NCBI RefSeq assembly: GCF_000720765.1
Contig: NZ_JODC01000018.1
Coordinates: 62,001 to 126,000 of the forward strand
Direction: 5' to 3'
DNA from: Streptomyces sp. NRRL S-646
GTDB lineage: Bacteria > Actinomycetota > Actinomycetes > Streptomycetales > Streptomycetaceae
Length of the DNA: 64,000 nt
Program-made: the position numbers and the translations under genes
Part shown: positions 10,861-20,268 of the stretch, one piece after another
Numbering within the stretch: position 1 is the stretch's first letter
Layout: each line of letters starts with the position of its first letter
The notes under the pieces: generated by a model
What the model saw: only the letters and a program-made list of their open reading frames with translations
Told to the model about the DNA's origin: nothing
The model's database searches: none

Positions 10861-12203
10861 GCGTTCACCTCCGTGCGGTCGGCCCAGGCCGTCGACTTGG
10901 CCGGGTCGAAGGGGCAGCCGCGGCCCGTGATGTGCTGCTCGTACTCCTCGCGGAAGTACTTGAGCGAGGAGAAGATCGGCGAGGCTGCGCCGTCGCCGAG
11001 GGCGCAGAACGACTTGCCGTTGATGTTGTCGGCGATGTCGTTCAGCTTGTCGAGGTCGGACATGACGCCCTTGCCGGCCTCGATGTCGCGCAGCAACTGC
11101 ACGAGCCAGTACGTCCCTTCGCGGCACGGCGTGCACTTGCCGCAGGACTCGTGGGCGTAGAACTCGGTCCAGCGGGTGACGGCGCGGACGACGCAGGTCG
11201 TCTCGTCGAAGCACTGCAGGGCCTTGGTGCCGAGCATGGAGCCGGCGGCGCCCACTCCCTCGTAGTCGAGGGGTACGTCGAGGTGCTCGTCGGTGAACAT
11301 CGGTGTCGAGGAGCCGCCCGGCGTCCAGAACTTGAGGCGGTGGCCCGGCCGCATCCCGCCGCTCATTTCAAGGAGCTGGCGGAGCGTGATGCCGAGCGGT
11401 GCCTCGTACTGGCCGGGACTCGTGACGTGGCCGCTGAGCGAGTAGAGCGTGAAGCCGGGGGACTTCTCGCTGCCCATCGACCGGAACCATTCCTTGCCCC
11501 GATGGAGAATTGCGGGAACCGACGCGATCGACTCGACGTTGTTCACAACAGTCGGGCACGCATAGAGGCCCGCCACCGCAGGGAAGGGGGGACGGAGCCG
11601 CGGTTGACCCCGGCGGCCTTCGAGCGAGTCGAGCAGTGCGGTCTCCTCACCGCAGATGTACGCGCCGGCGCCGGCGTGCACGGTGAGCTGGAGGTTCAGC
11701 CCGCTGCCCAGGATGTTCTCGCCGAGGTAGCCGGCCTCGTATGCCTCGCGCACGGCCTCGTGCAACCGCCGCAGTACGGGGACGACTTCACCACGCAGAT
11801 AGATGAAGGCATGCGAAGACCTGATGGCGTAACACGCGATGACAATGCCCTCGATGAGGCTGTGCGGGTTCGCGAAGAGGAGCGGGATGTCCTTGCACGT
11901 CCCAGGCTCCGACTCGTCGGCGTTGACAACTAGATAGTGCGGTTTTCCATCCCCTTGGGGAATGAACTGCCATTTCATTCCCGTCGGGAACCCCGCGCCG
12001 CCGCGGCCGCGCAGCCCGGAGTCCTTGACGTACGCGATCAGGTCGTCCGGGGACATCGCGAGCGCCTTGCGGAGCCCCTCGTATCCCTCGTGCCTTTTGT
12101 AGACGTCCAGAGTCCAGGACCGGTCCTCGTCCCAGAAGGCCGACAGCACGGGTGCGAGCAGCTTCTCGGGGCTGTTGTTCTTGAGTTCGGGTGCCAAGGT
12201 CAT
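10857..12203 (-). CDS. nuoF: NADH-quinone oxidoreductase subunit F
   Basis: This is a 448-residue flavoprotein subunit that oxidises NADH with FMN and passes electrons to a 4Fe-4S centre. The glycine-rich nucleotide site ([16 protein letters not shown]) lies near residue 60, and the cluster motif [14 protein letters not shown] lies near residue 355. The start ([10 protein letters not shown]) overlaps the nuoE stop by one base in a TGATG arrangement, and its end overlaps nuoG by four bases. Length is as expected for the family. Confidence 0.97.
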   Translation of the reverse strand: MTLAPELKNNSPEKLLAPVLSAFWDEDRSWTLDVYKRHEGYEGLRKALAMSPDDLIAYVKDSGLRGRGGAGFPTGMKWQFIPQGDGKPHYLVVNADESEPGTCKDIPLLFANPHSLIEGIVIACYAIRSSHAFIYLRGEVVPVLRRLHEAVREAYEAGYLGENILGSGLNLQLTVHAGAGAYICGEETALLDSLEGRRGQPRLRPPFPAVAGLYACPTVVNNVESIASVPAILHRGKEWFRSMGSEKSPGFTLYSLSGHVTSPGQYEAPLGITLRQLLEMSGGMRPGHRLKFWTPGGSSTPMFTDEHLDVPLDYEGVGAAGSMLGTKALQCFDETTCVVRAVTRWTEFYAHESCGKCTPCREGTYWLVQLLRDIEAGKGVMSDLDKLNDIADNINGKSFCALGDGAASPIFSSLKYFREEYEQHITGRGCPFDPAKSTAWADRTEVNA

Positions 12204-13078
12204 CACTCCCCCTCCTCGGCGGCAGGCCCTGCCGGGTGGGCCGGGTCGGAGGCCGACGTGTCCTGCGGCGCATCGTGTGAGCTGAGGTGCTCGGTCGGCG
12301 ACGGCTCGTGCACTGCCCTGTCCTGCGGCTCGTCCTCGTGCGGGCCGCCGTCCCGCGGATGGACCACGCGCGCGGGTGCGGCCTCTCCCCTTGCCAGGCG
12401 AAGGCCCACCAGCGACGCCGGTCCCGCACTGCCGCTCTCCTCGACGGCCCCTGGCCGCTCGTCGGGGAAGCCGGCCAGCATCCGCGCGGTGTCCTTGAAG
12501 GTGCACAGGCGCGCCCCGCGCGTGGGTTCGACGTCCCGTCCCGCGCGCAGGTCGTCGACGAGGCGCTTGGCGCTGGCCGGGGTCTGGTTGTCGAAGAACT
12601 CCCAGTTGACCATCACCACCGGCGCGAAGTCGCAGGCCGCGTTGCACTCGATGTGCTCCAGGGTGACCTTGCCGTCGTCGGTGGTCTCACCGTTGCCGAC
12701 GCCGAGGTGCTCCTGGAGCTCCTCGAAGATCGCGTCACCGCCCATCACCGCACACAGGGTGTTGGTGCAGACGCCCACCTGGTAGTCACCGGACGGCTTG
12801 CGCCGGTACATGGTGTAGAAGGTGGCGACCGCGGTGACCTCCGCCGTGGTCAGGTGCAGCATGTCCGCGCAGAACTGCATCCCGGTGCGCGTGACATGGC
12901 CCTCCTCCGACTGCACGAGATGCAGCAACGGCAGGAGCGCGGACCGGGAGTCCGGGTAGCGGGCGATCACCTCGCGCGCATCCGTCTCGAGCCGGGCTCG
13001 GACGTCGTCCGGGTAGGCGGGCGCGGGCAGTTCGGGCATGCCCAGGCTGACGCCCCGCTCCGAAGAACTGGTGGTCAC
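12203..13078 (-). CDS. nuoE: NADH-quinone oxidoreductase subunit E
   Basis: This is a 291-residue 2Fe-2S subunit that partners NuoF. The GTG start shares four bases (GTGA) with the nuoD stop, and an internal ATG 13 codons later ([11 protein letters not shown]) is an alternative. The thioredoxin-like domain carries the cluster cysteines in [12 protein letters not shown] and [10 protein letters not shown]. Beyond about residue 200 there is a low-complexity tail of about 90 residues rich in Ala, Pro, Glu and His. E. coli NuoE has only about 166 residues, so the tail is an actinobacterial addition of unknown role. Confidence 0.95.
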   Translation of the reverse strand: MTTSSSERGVSLGMPELPAPAYPDDVRARLETDAREVIARYPDSRSALLPLLHLVQSEEGHVTRTGMQFCADMLHLTTAEVTAVATFYTMYRRKPSGDYQVGVCTNTLCAVMGGDAIFEELQEHLGVGNGETTDDGKVTLEHIECNAACDFAPVVMVNWEFFDNQTPASAKRLVDDLRAGRDVEPTRGARLCTFKDTARMLAGFPDERPGAVEESGSAGPASLVGLRLARGEAAPARVVHPRDGGPHEDEPQDRAVHEPSPTEHLSSHDAPQDTSASDPAHPAGPAAEEGE

Positions 13079-14397
13079 CGGTCGACGCCTCCCATCACGG
13101 GGTCGATGGACGCGACGGCGACGATGACGTCGGCGACCTGGCCGCCCTCGCACATCGCCGCCATGGCCTGCAGGTTGGTGAAGGACGGGTCACGGAAGTG
13201 GACCCGGAAGGGGCGGGTGCCGCCGTCGGACACGGCGTGCACCCCGAGTTCGCCCTTGGGCGACTCGACGGCCGCGTACGCCTGTCCCGGCGGGACGCGG
13301 AAGCCCTCGGTGACCAGCTTGAAGTGGTGGATCAGGGCCTCCATGGAAGTGCCCATGATCTTCTTGATGTGGTCGAGGGAGTTGCCGAGCCCGTCCGGCC
13401 CCAGGGCGAGCTGGGCGGGCCAGGCGATCTTCTTGTCGGCGACCATGACCGGTCCGGGCTGCAGCCGGTCCAGGCACTGCTCGACGATCCTGAGGGACTG
13501 ACGCATCTCCTCCAGCCGGATCAGGAAGCGCCCGTAGGAGTCGCAGGTGTCGGCGGTCGGGACGTCGAAGTCGTACGTCTCGTAGTCGCAGTACGGCTGC
13601 GTCTTGCGCAGGTCGTGCGGGAGGCCGGTGGAGCGCAGGATCGGGCCGGTGGCTCCGAGAGCCATGCAGCCGGCCAGGTCGAGGTAGCCCACGTCCTGCA
13701 TACGGGCCTTGAAGATGGGGTTCCCGGTGGCGAGCTTGTCGTACTCCGGGAGGTTCTTCTTCATCTTCTTCACGAACTCGCGGATGTGGTCCACCGCGCC
13801 GGGCGGCAGGTCCTGCGCGAGTCCGCCGGGCCGGATGTACGCATGGTTCATGCGCAGGCCCGTGATGAGCTCGTAGATGTCGAGAATCATTTCACGATCA
13901 CGGAATCCGTAGATCATGATCGTGGTGGCGCCGAGTTCCATGCCGCCGGTGGCGATGCACACCAGGTGCGAGGAGAGCCGGTTCAGCTCCATCAGGAGCA
14001 CCCGGATGATCTTGGCCCGCTCGGTGATCTGGTCCTCGATGCCGAGGAGTTTCTCGACGGCGAGGCAGTAGGCGGTCTCGTTGAAGAAGGACGTGAGGTA
14101 GTCCATGCGCGTCACGAACGTGGTGCCCTGCGTCCACGTGCGGAACTCGAGGTTCTTCTCGATGCCCGTGTGGAGGTAGCCGATGCCGCAGCGGGCCTCG
14201 GTGACCGTCTCGCCGTCGATCTCCAGGATCAGACGGAGCACTCCATGGGTGGAGGGGTGCTGGGGCCCCATGTTGACGACGATGCGCTCGTCGTCGGCGC
14301 GGGCCGCGGACTGGACGACCTCGTCCCAGTCGCCACCGGTGACCGTGTAGACGGCACCCTCGGTGGTCTCGCGGGCGGATGCTGACTGCGTGCTCAC
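13075..14397 (-). CDS. nuoD: NADH-quinone oxidoreductase subunit D
   Basis: This is a 440-residue, 49-kDa-type subunit that lines the quinone cavity. It shows the [15 protein letters not shown] motif near residue 40, whose His contacts the quinone head group in known structures, and a conserved C-terminal DPVMGGVDR. In this organism NuoC and NuoD are separate proteins, unlike the NuoCD fusion of E. coli. It overlaps nuoC and nuoE by four bases each. Confidence 0.97.
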   Translation of the reverse strand: MSTQSASARETTEGAVYTVTGGDWDEVVQSAARADDERIVVNMGPQHPSTHGVLRLILEIDGETVTEARCGIGYLHTGIEKNLEFRTWTQGTTFVTRMDYLTSFFNETAYCLAVEKLLGIEDQITERAKIIRVLLMELNRLSSHLVCIATGGMELGATTIMIYGFRDREMILDIYELITGLRMNHAYIRPGGLAQDLPPGAVDHIREFVKKMKKNLPEYDKLATGNPIFKARMQDVGYLDLAGCMALGATGPILRSTGLPHDLRKTQPYCDYETYDFDVPTADTCDSYGRFLIRLEEMRQSLRIVEQCLDRLQPGPVMVADKKIAWPAQLALGPDGLGNSLDHIKKIMGTSMEALIHHFKLVTEGFRVPPGQAYAAVESPKGELGVHAVSDGGTRPFRVHFRDPSFTNLQAMAAMCEGGQVADVIVAVASIDPVMGGVDR

Positions 14398-15145
14398 GAG
14401 TACGACCTCCGCTGGTCCGGAGCCGGGATCTGGGCGCCCTTGTACTCGACGGGGATGCCGCCGAGGGGGTAGTCCTTGCGTTGCGGATGCCCCTGCCAGT
14501 CGTCCGGCATCATGATCCGCGTCAGGGCCGGGTGACCGTCGAAGACGATTCCGAAGAAGTCGTAGGTCTCGCGCTCGTGCCAGTCGTTGGTGGGATAGAC
14601 GGAGACCAGGGACGGGATCTTCGGGTCGGCGTCGGGGGCGCTGACTTCGAGGCGGATCAGCCGGTTGTGGGTGATCGAGCGCAGGTGGTAGACGGCGTGC
14701 AGCTCGCGGCCCTTGTCGTGCGGGTAGTGGACGCCGCTGACGCCGGTACAGAGCTCGAAGCGCAGGGCGGGGTCGTCGCGCAGGGTGCGGGCGACGCGCA
14801 GCAGGTGCTCGCGCTCGATGTGGAAGGTGAGTTCGCCGCGGTCGACGACCGTCTTCTCGATCGCGTTGTCCGGGAGGAGTCCCTGCTCCTCCAGGGCGCC
14901 TTCCAGTTCGTCGGCGACCTCGTCGAACCAGCCGCCGTAGGGGCGGGCCGCCGGTCCCGGGAGGCGGACCGAGCGGACCAGGCCGCCGTAGCCGGAGGTG
15001 TCGCCGCCGTTGTTGGCGCCGAACATGCCGCGCTGGACGCGGATCTCCTCACCGCCCTCGCCGCGCTGGCCGGGCAGGTTGGATGCGCCGAGGTCCTTTT
15101 CGGGGTTCACCCCGTTCGACGCTCCGTTGGTGCCGTTCGCGTCGC

Positions 15146-15149
<4 letters not shown>
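14394..15149 (-). CDS. nuoC: NADH-quinone oxidoreductase subunit C
   Basis: This is a 251-residue, 30-kDa-type subunit of the peripheral arm. The GTG chosen ([13 protein letters not shown]) overlaps the nuoB stop by four bases. An Asn/Gly-rich N-terminal stretch of about 60 residues precedes the conserved fold. The family signature [20 protein letters not shown] near residue 200 is clear, followed by the terminal RKDYPLGG. It lies between nuoB and nuoD in the standard order. Confidence 0.95.
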
Positions 15150-15700
<551 letters not shown>

Positions 15701-15713
15701 GTGTAAAGGCCCC

Positions 15714-16073
15714 TCAGTCCCATTCCAGGCCGCCGCGCCGCCATACGTACGCGTACGCGACGAAGACGGTGAGCACGAAGAGCAGCATCTCCACGAGCCC
15801 GAAAATCCCCAGGGCGTCGAAGGTGACGGCCCAGGGGTAGAGGAAGACGATCTCGATGTCGAAGACGATGAAGAGCATCGCCGTCAGGTAGTACTTGATG
15901 GGGAAGCGCCCGCCGCCGGCCGGCGTGGGGGTCGGCTCGATTCCGCACTCGTAGGCCTCGAGCTTGGCCCGGTTGTACCGCTTCGGACCGATCAGCGTGG
16001 CCATGACCACGGAGAAGATCGCAAAGCCTGCCCCGAGGGCTCCCAGTACGAGGATGGGCGCATACGCGTTCAC
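15714..16073 (-). CDS. nuoA: NADH-quinone oxidoreductase subunit A
   Basis: This is a 119-residue membrane subunit with three hydrophobic helices, the first gene of the nuo operon. The GTG start is preceded by a purine-rich GAGGAGCGAGGAGC ribosome site. The conserved loop YECGIEP near residue 42, which contacts NuoD and NuoH in known structures, is present. A candidate Rex operator lies about 108 bases upstream, consistent with control of the whole operon from here. Confidence 0.96.
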   Translation of the reverse strand: MNAYAPILVLGALGAGFAIFSVVMATLIGPKRYNRAKLEAYECGIEPTPTPAGGGRFPIKYYLTAMLFIVFDIEIVFLYPWAVTFDALGIFGLVEMLLFVLTVFVAYAYVWRRGGLEWD

Positions 16074-16180
16074 CGCTCCTCGCTCCTCTCAGTCGGCACT
16101 GACTGCTGGCGATGGCATCGGACTCACACCAACCTCATACGCCTCTCCAACCCCGCCCGTCCCGGCGAAGATCGAGAACA

Positions 16181-16196
16181 TGTGAAGCAGGTCACA
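16181..16196 (-). promoter_or_regulatory. Candidate Rex operator upstream of nuoA
   Basis: The sequence TGTGAAGCAGGTCACA matches the Streptomyces Rex operator consensus TGTGAA-N4-TTCACA at 11 of 12 defined positions. Rex is an NADH/NAD+-sensing repressor of respiratory genes. On the minus strand a weak promoter (TTGGGC, 17-base spacer, TGTTCT) would place the operator in the spacer and -10 region. The site and its position support redox control of the operon. Confidence 0.65.
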
Positions 16197-16575
16197 AGCC
16201 CAACTGCCTCGCATCTTATGCCCGCCGCTCTGTGATCTGCGACACGGGGTATTGCACAAGCTTTGTGATCTCCACCACCTGATGAAGGATCATGAAGTCG
16301 GATGAGCGGTGATCTTCGTACGCGAAGCGTCCAAGTGATCACCAGAGGTGACATTTTCGCTCGTCGATGCAGCTCGGGAGGGTCGTCTCCATATCAAGAG
16401 ACTTCCCTTGCATGCAAATTGGTGTTGGACGAGATGTCCTGATAGTGCACCGCGTTCACACATCAGAAGGAGGCGTGCGGTGCGGTGTGGACGCGTGCAC
16501 GCATTCACGAGCGGGGCCCGGTCGTGACCCGAGCGCAATCCGGTCGTGATCTTCGCGCGAGACGCACACATTGCC

Positions 16576-16591
16576 GTGACCGTTGCGTGAC
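16576..16591 (+). promoter_or_regulatory. GTGAC-N6-GTGAC direct repeat, possible response-regulator site
   Basis: Two GTGAC pentamers are spaced so that they repeat every 11 bases, about one helical turn. That is typical of sites for OmpR/PhoB-type regulators such as MtrA. It lies about 250 bases before the NlpC/P60 start. MtrA controls cell-wall hydrolases in actinobacteria, which fits, but the assignment is inference. Confidence 0.35.
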
Positions 16592-16839
16592 CTCCGCCAC
16601 ACCATGAGAGGCACCTGAGAGCGGGGCTTGGCCACCTGTCCCAACCAGTGGTAGGTGCGGGGCAATTCGGGCGTAATCATGAAACGCCGTGATCACAGGC
16701 CCGATAGGTCGTGCCCGCAATGTCCGTTACGGCGTCAATAAAGAGCGAGCCGCCCGGAATTCGGGCCGTCGGCTGAACAACTGTGGCGCACCACACGTTT
16801 CTTGAAGGTATGGAGGAGCCCCTGATACCCGTTGTTCTC

Positions 16840-17634
16840 ATGTCCCACACCGCTCACATACGCAGCCACCGGAAACCCCGCCGCAGCGCGACGACGAGTC
16901 TCGCGGTGCGCGCCGGAGTTGCCGGTGGCGTCCTCAGCATGGCTGCCGCAGGCGCCTCGGCCTCGGCGAGCGCCGCCGAGACCACGCAGACCCTGCAACT
17001 GCCCACCCTGACGGCCGATCTGGCCACTCAGGTCGCCCAGTCCGCGGACGCCACGCAGCAGGCGGCCGCGAACTACGAGCTGCAGGCCGAGCGTGACGCG
17101 GCCGCCGCAAACGCCGCGAAGCAGGCCAAGGCGGACCTCGCGGAGGCGAAGAAGAAGGCCGAGGCCAAGAAGAAGGCCGAGGCCGCCCGCAAGGCCGCCG
17201 CCGAGCAGGCCGCATCCCGCAGCGCGGAGCGGACCACCCTCGCCGCCACCACGACGAGCACCTCGACGTCCACGGCCACCGGTTCGGCCGCCGCGATCGT
17301 CAACTTCGTCAAGGCTCAGGTCGGTAAGGCCTATGTGTCCGGTGCGACCGGTTCGTCCGCTTACGACTGTTCGGGCCTGGTGCAGACCGCCTTCAAGCAG
17401 ATCAGCATCAGCCTGCCGCGGGTCTCGCAGGACCAGTCGACCGCCGGCACGCCGGTCTCGCTGAGCAACCTGCAGCCGGGCGACATCCTTTACTGGGGCA
17501 GCGCGGGCAGCGCGTACCACGTGGCGGTGTACGTCGGCGACGGCATGTTCGTCGGCGCGCAGAACCCGTCGAGCGGCGTCGTCGAGAAGCCGCTCTCCTA
17601 CGACCCGCCGACCGGAGCGGTGCGGGTGCTCTGA
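16840..17634 (+). CDS. Secreted NlpC/P60 cell-wall hydrolase
   Basis: This is a putative peptidoglycan endopeptidase exported by the Sec route. The basic N-terminus (RSHRKPRRS) and a hydrophobic Ala-rich core form a signal peptide, probably cut near residue 48. An Ala/Lys/Glu-rich coiled coil follows at about residues 80-125. The NlpC/P60 domain occupies the last 110 residues, with the catalytic Cys in YDCSGLVQTAF and the His in YHVAVYVG. Translation was taken from the ATG at 16840. GGAGGAG lies 21 bases upstream, which is far, so the in-frame ATG at 16810 is possible. A strong terminator follows. It is transcribed away from nuo. Confidence 0.88.
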   Translation: MSHTAHIRSHRKPRRSATTSLAVRAGVAGGVLSMAAAGASASASAAETTQTLQLPTLTADLATQVAQSADATQQAAANYELQAERDAAAANAAKQAKADLAEAKKKAEAKKKAEAARKAAAEQAASRSAERTTLAATTTSTSTSTATGSAAAIVNFVKAQVGKAYVSGATGSSAYDCSGLVQTAFKQISISLPRVSQDQSTAGTPVSLSNLQPGDILYWGSAGSAYHVAVYVGDGMFVGAQNPSSGVVEKPLSYDPPTGAVRVL

Positions 17635-17669
17635 CGCACCTCGCAGCACAACACGTGCTGCACGGACGC

Positions 17670-17716
17670 ACGGAAGGGCCGCAGCCGCTCGGGGGCAGCG
17701 GCCCCTCCGTCCTTTT
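17670..17716 (+). terminator. Terminator after the NlpC/P60 gene
   Basis: ACGGAAGGGCCGC pairs with GCGGCCCCTCCGT over 13 positions with one G-U pair, and CCTTTT follows. It sits 35 bases past the stop codon and just before the convergent FAD oxidoreductase gene. Confidence 0.75.
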
Positions 17717-17739
17717 CGCCGGGTCCGTGCCGGGCAGGT

Positions 17740-19551
17740 CTACCCCAGGTCGAAGGTGTTGGGCATGCCGAGCTTGTAGCGCAGTTCGTCGACCCGCTTC
17801 AGGGGCTCCATCTCCGGAGGCCTGTACAGCTCCCAGATCTCACACGGCTCAGCGTCCGAATTGTCCGCGTTCAGGAGGGCGTTGACAGCCCGTCGCGCGG
17901 ACTCGTTGGCGCCTTCCATCGTCGCCAGGTCGACATCGGTGTGGACATAGTCGCCGGCGAGGAAGAAGTTCGGGACCTTCGTGCGCGCCGAGGGGCGGTT
18001 GTAAAGCGTGCCCGTGGGGTGGATGAGGAGCTGTTCACGGTTCTGCGGGTTGGGGCCGCCGAGGCCCGTCACCGCCGGGTCCATGAACCAGCCGAGGCGG
18101 TCGTCGTCCGTGAGGGTCGTCTTGCCGGCGTCATTGAGGCCGTCCTTCAGCTGGGCCCACAGCTCGGCGACAATCTCGTCCTTGGTGCACTCCTTGGCCG
18201 TCTTGCCGTACAGGATGCCCGGCTTGTCCCACTCGGAGATGATCGCGGACAGGCAGTCGTGGGCCTGGCCGTCGCCGTAGTCGCGCGAGAAGTCCCTCCC
18301 GTCCCAGAACTGGGCCTGCCCGATACCCGTCACCGACCAGGGTGAGTCGAGGCAGTTGATGTGGCCGTGCACGACGGGGGTGGGCGTGCGCAGGTAGAAC
18401 ATCACGCCGGTCATCCAGTCCGTGTGCAGGGCGTCGCAGCGCGCCAGCTGCGGGTCCGCCGCGCGCAGCGCCTTGCCCCACGTCCCGCGGGCGTGCTCGA
18501 CGGGCATGGCGGAGACGTAGTGGTCGGCGGTGACCGTGCGCTCCTGGCTCCCGTCGCGGGCCGCGACGCGTACGCCGGTCACGCGGCCGCCCTCGTACAC
18601 GACCTCCCGGACCTGCGTCCCGAGCACGAACTCGACGCCCTGGGAGCGGAGGTGGGTCTGCCAGGGATCGATCCAGGCCTCGCTGGTGGGGGCGTTGAGG
18701 ACGCGGTCGATGTCGGCGTCGCCGTCCAGGCCGCGGCCGAGCAGGCCCCACAGGATCAGGGCCTCGATGATGACGCGGCCGACGGTGCGGGTGGACGCCA
18801 CCTCCGCACGCGTGGCGACGAGGTTGCGGGTCTGGCCGATACCGAGGAGGGTCCGGTACTCCTCGCTCATCTCCTCGGCGCGGATGAAGTCCCACCAGGC
18901 GGTCTTCTCCCACTGGTCCTCACGGCGGGCGTCGCAGCTGGTGAGGTGGACGAGGAGCCGGTCGGCGAAGTAGGCGGCCTCGTGGGCGGGCAGGCGGGTG
19001 CCCAGGTCCAGGGCGGAGAGGACCTGGTCGCGGATCCAGGACGGGGTGATGTCGCCGGGGGCGGGCGGCGTGGTGACGCGGCGCAGGGGGAAGTGCAGGT
19101 CCGGGCGGCCCGAGCTGCGGGCGAACAGTTCCTCGGTGGCGCCTCGCAGGTTGCCGTGGACGCCGTTCGCGTTGCCGGGAAAGGGGATGCGGCGCATCGT
19201 GTCCGGCAGGTTCCGGTAGAAGCCGGGGAAGAAGCGGAAGCCGTGCTCGCCGGGGAGCGGCGCCCGACCGCCGGTTCCCGTGCCCGGGACGGGCATCGAG
19301 CGGGCCTTGCCGCCGAGGACGTCGTAGTACTCGTAGACGGTGACGGCGTAGCCGCGTTCGGCGAGTTCGTGGGCGGCGCTGAGGCCGGAGACTCCGCCAC
19401 CGAGGACGGCGACGCGCTTGCCGGTGGCGGCGGTCGCGCGTCCGGCGGGCCATAAGGCGAGGGCGCCGGCCGCTCCCCCGGCGCCGGCGAGGAAGCGTCT
19501 ACGGGTGTGGCCGGTGTTCCCCTGCGACTGCTGCGCGTGTTCTGTTGTCAT
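17740..19551 (-). CDS. Tat-exported FAD-dependent amine-oxidase-type oxidoreductase
   Basis: The protein has about 603 residues. It begins with a twin-arginine signal (TRRRFLAGAGGAAG) and continues with an FAD-binding dinucleotide fold, VAVLGGGVSGLSAAHELAER, near residue 50. The NAD-binding-8/amine-oxidase architecture resembles hydroxysqualene dehydroxylases and phytoene-desaturase-like enzymes, but the substrate cannot be told. The C-terminal FLAGDYVHTDVDLATMEGA is the usual second FAD-binding motif. The ATG at 19551 was chosen over a TTG two codons earlier. No good ribosome site is seen, so the message may be leaderless. Codon 33 (19453-19455) is TTA, rare in Streptomyces, which suggests dependence on bldA tRNA. 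Confidence 0.85.
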   Translation of the reverse strand: MTTEHAQQSQGNTGHTRRRFLAGAGGAAGALALWPAGRATAATGKRVAVLGGGVSGLSAAHELAERGYAVTVYEYYDVLGGKARSMPVPGTGTGGRAPLPGEHGFRFFPGFYRNLPDTMRRIPFPGNANGVHGNLRGATEELFARSSGRPDLHFPLRRVTTPPAPGDITPSWIRDQVLSALDLGTRLPAHEAAYFADRLLVHLTSCDARREDQWEKTAWWDFIRAEEMSEEYRTLLGIGQTRNLVATRAEVASTRTVGRVIIEALILWGLLGRGLDGDADIDRVLNAPTSEAWIDPWQTHLRSQGVEFVLGTQVREVVYEGGRVTGVRVAARDGSQERTVTADHYVSAMPVEHARGTWGKALRAADPQLARCDALHTDWMTGVMFYLRTPTPVVHGHINCLDSPWSVTGIGQAQFWDGRDFSRDYGDGQAHDCLSAIISEWDKPGILYGKTAKECTKDEIVAELWAQLKDGLNDAGKTTLTDDDRLGWFMDPAVTGLGGPNPQNREQLLIHPTGTLYNRPSARTKVPNFFLAGDYVHTDVDLATMEGANESARRAVNALLNADNSDAEPCEIWELYRPPEMEPLKRVDELRYKLGMPNTFDLG

Positions 19552-19641
19552 GAACAACGGAGGGTAGGGAGGGGCTCCGCAGGCCGTAACCCCGTTTTCC
19601 TGTCACCCACAGCATCCTCACAATCACAAGGAGGCACAGAG

Positions 19642-20268
19642 ATGCCACGTGTGTTCGTGCAAGGCAGGCCCGTCGACTCGTATCCGCCGCTCGCGCCCGA
19701 GGCCCGGCGCGGCAGGGTGCGGCGCGTGACCGAGGTCGGTGAAGAGGTTCTGCACCGGCCGTGCCGGGACGTGACCGAGTTCGGGCCCGATCTCGCCGCG
19801 CTCATCGACGACATGTTCCTGACGATGTACGTCGCCGAAGGGGCCGGGCTCGCGGCGAACCAGGTCGGCGTGGGCCTGCGGCTGTTCGTCTACGACTGCC
19901 CGGACGACGAAGGGGCCCGGCACGTCGGCCACGTCGTCAACCCGGTGCTCGACACCCTCGACCCGGCCGGGCGACGGCTGCTCGACGAGGGCGAGGGGTG
20001 TCTGTCGGTGCCGGGCGCCGTGATGGACGTACCGCGTCCGGACCGGGCCGTGGTGCGCGGGTTCGACAAGGACGGTGAGCCCCTCACCATCGAGGGCACG
20101 GGGTACTTCGCGCGCTGCCTGGCGCACGAGACCGACCACGGCAACGGCCAGGTCTACCTGGACCGGCTCTCCAAACGGGAGCGGCAGGACGCGCTCAGGC
20201 AGGTGGCGGACCGGCGCGACGAGGTGTTCGCGCGCCGGGCCGCCAATGTGGAAGCCCTCACGAGCTAG
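19642..20268 (+). CDS. def: Peptide deformylase
   Basis: This 208-residue enzyme removes the formyl group from the initiator methionine of new proteins. All three deformylase motifs are present: GAGLAANQVG, EGCLSVPG with the metal-binding Cys, and HETDHGNG with the two metal-binding His residues and the catalytic Glu. The ATG has AAGGAGG eight bases upstream. Streptomycetes usually carry more than one def gene, so this may not be the only copy. Its stop codon directly abuts the stop of the convergent reductase gene with no spacer. Confidence 0.95.
   Translation: MPRVFVQGRPVDSYPPLAPEARRGRVRRVTEVGEEVLHRPCRDVTEFGPDLAALIDDMFLTMYVAEGAGLAANQVGVGLRLFVYDCPDDEGARHVGHVVNPVLDTLDPAGRRLLDEGEGCLSVPGAVMDVPRPDRAVVRGFDKDGEPLTIEGTGYFARCLAHETDHGNGQVYLDRLSKRERQDALRQVADRRDEVFARRAANVEALTS

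Larger units (their letters stand above)
16074..16839. other. Divergent regulatory region between nuoA and the NlpC/P60 gene
   Basis: This 766-base region has no convincing gene. It holds the nuo promoter side, with the Rex-like site at 16181, and the promoter side of the cell-wall hydrolase gene. GTGATC occurs six times (16232, 16265, 16309, 16335, 16546, 16689); two of these are perfect GTGATCAC palindromes. Other visible structures are a CACAA-GCT-TTGTG inverted repeat at 16255-16267 and a possible rightward promoter, TTGGCC (16628) and TAGGTG (16652) with an 18-base spacer. None of this has been tested. Confidence 0.7.

Noticed and set aside
16255..16267. CACAA-GCT-TTGTG as a Rex operator
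   Set aside because: The half-sites point the wrong way (Rex needs TTGTG...CACAA). The true match is at 16181.
16600..16839. Possible c-di-AMP (ydaO) riboswitch before the NlpC/P60 gene
   Set aside because: Streptomyces wall hydrolase genes often have one, but I could not find the conserved core segments or the expected three-way pairing here.
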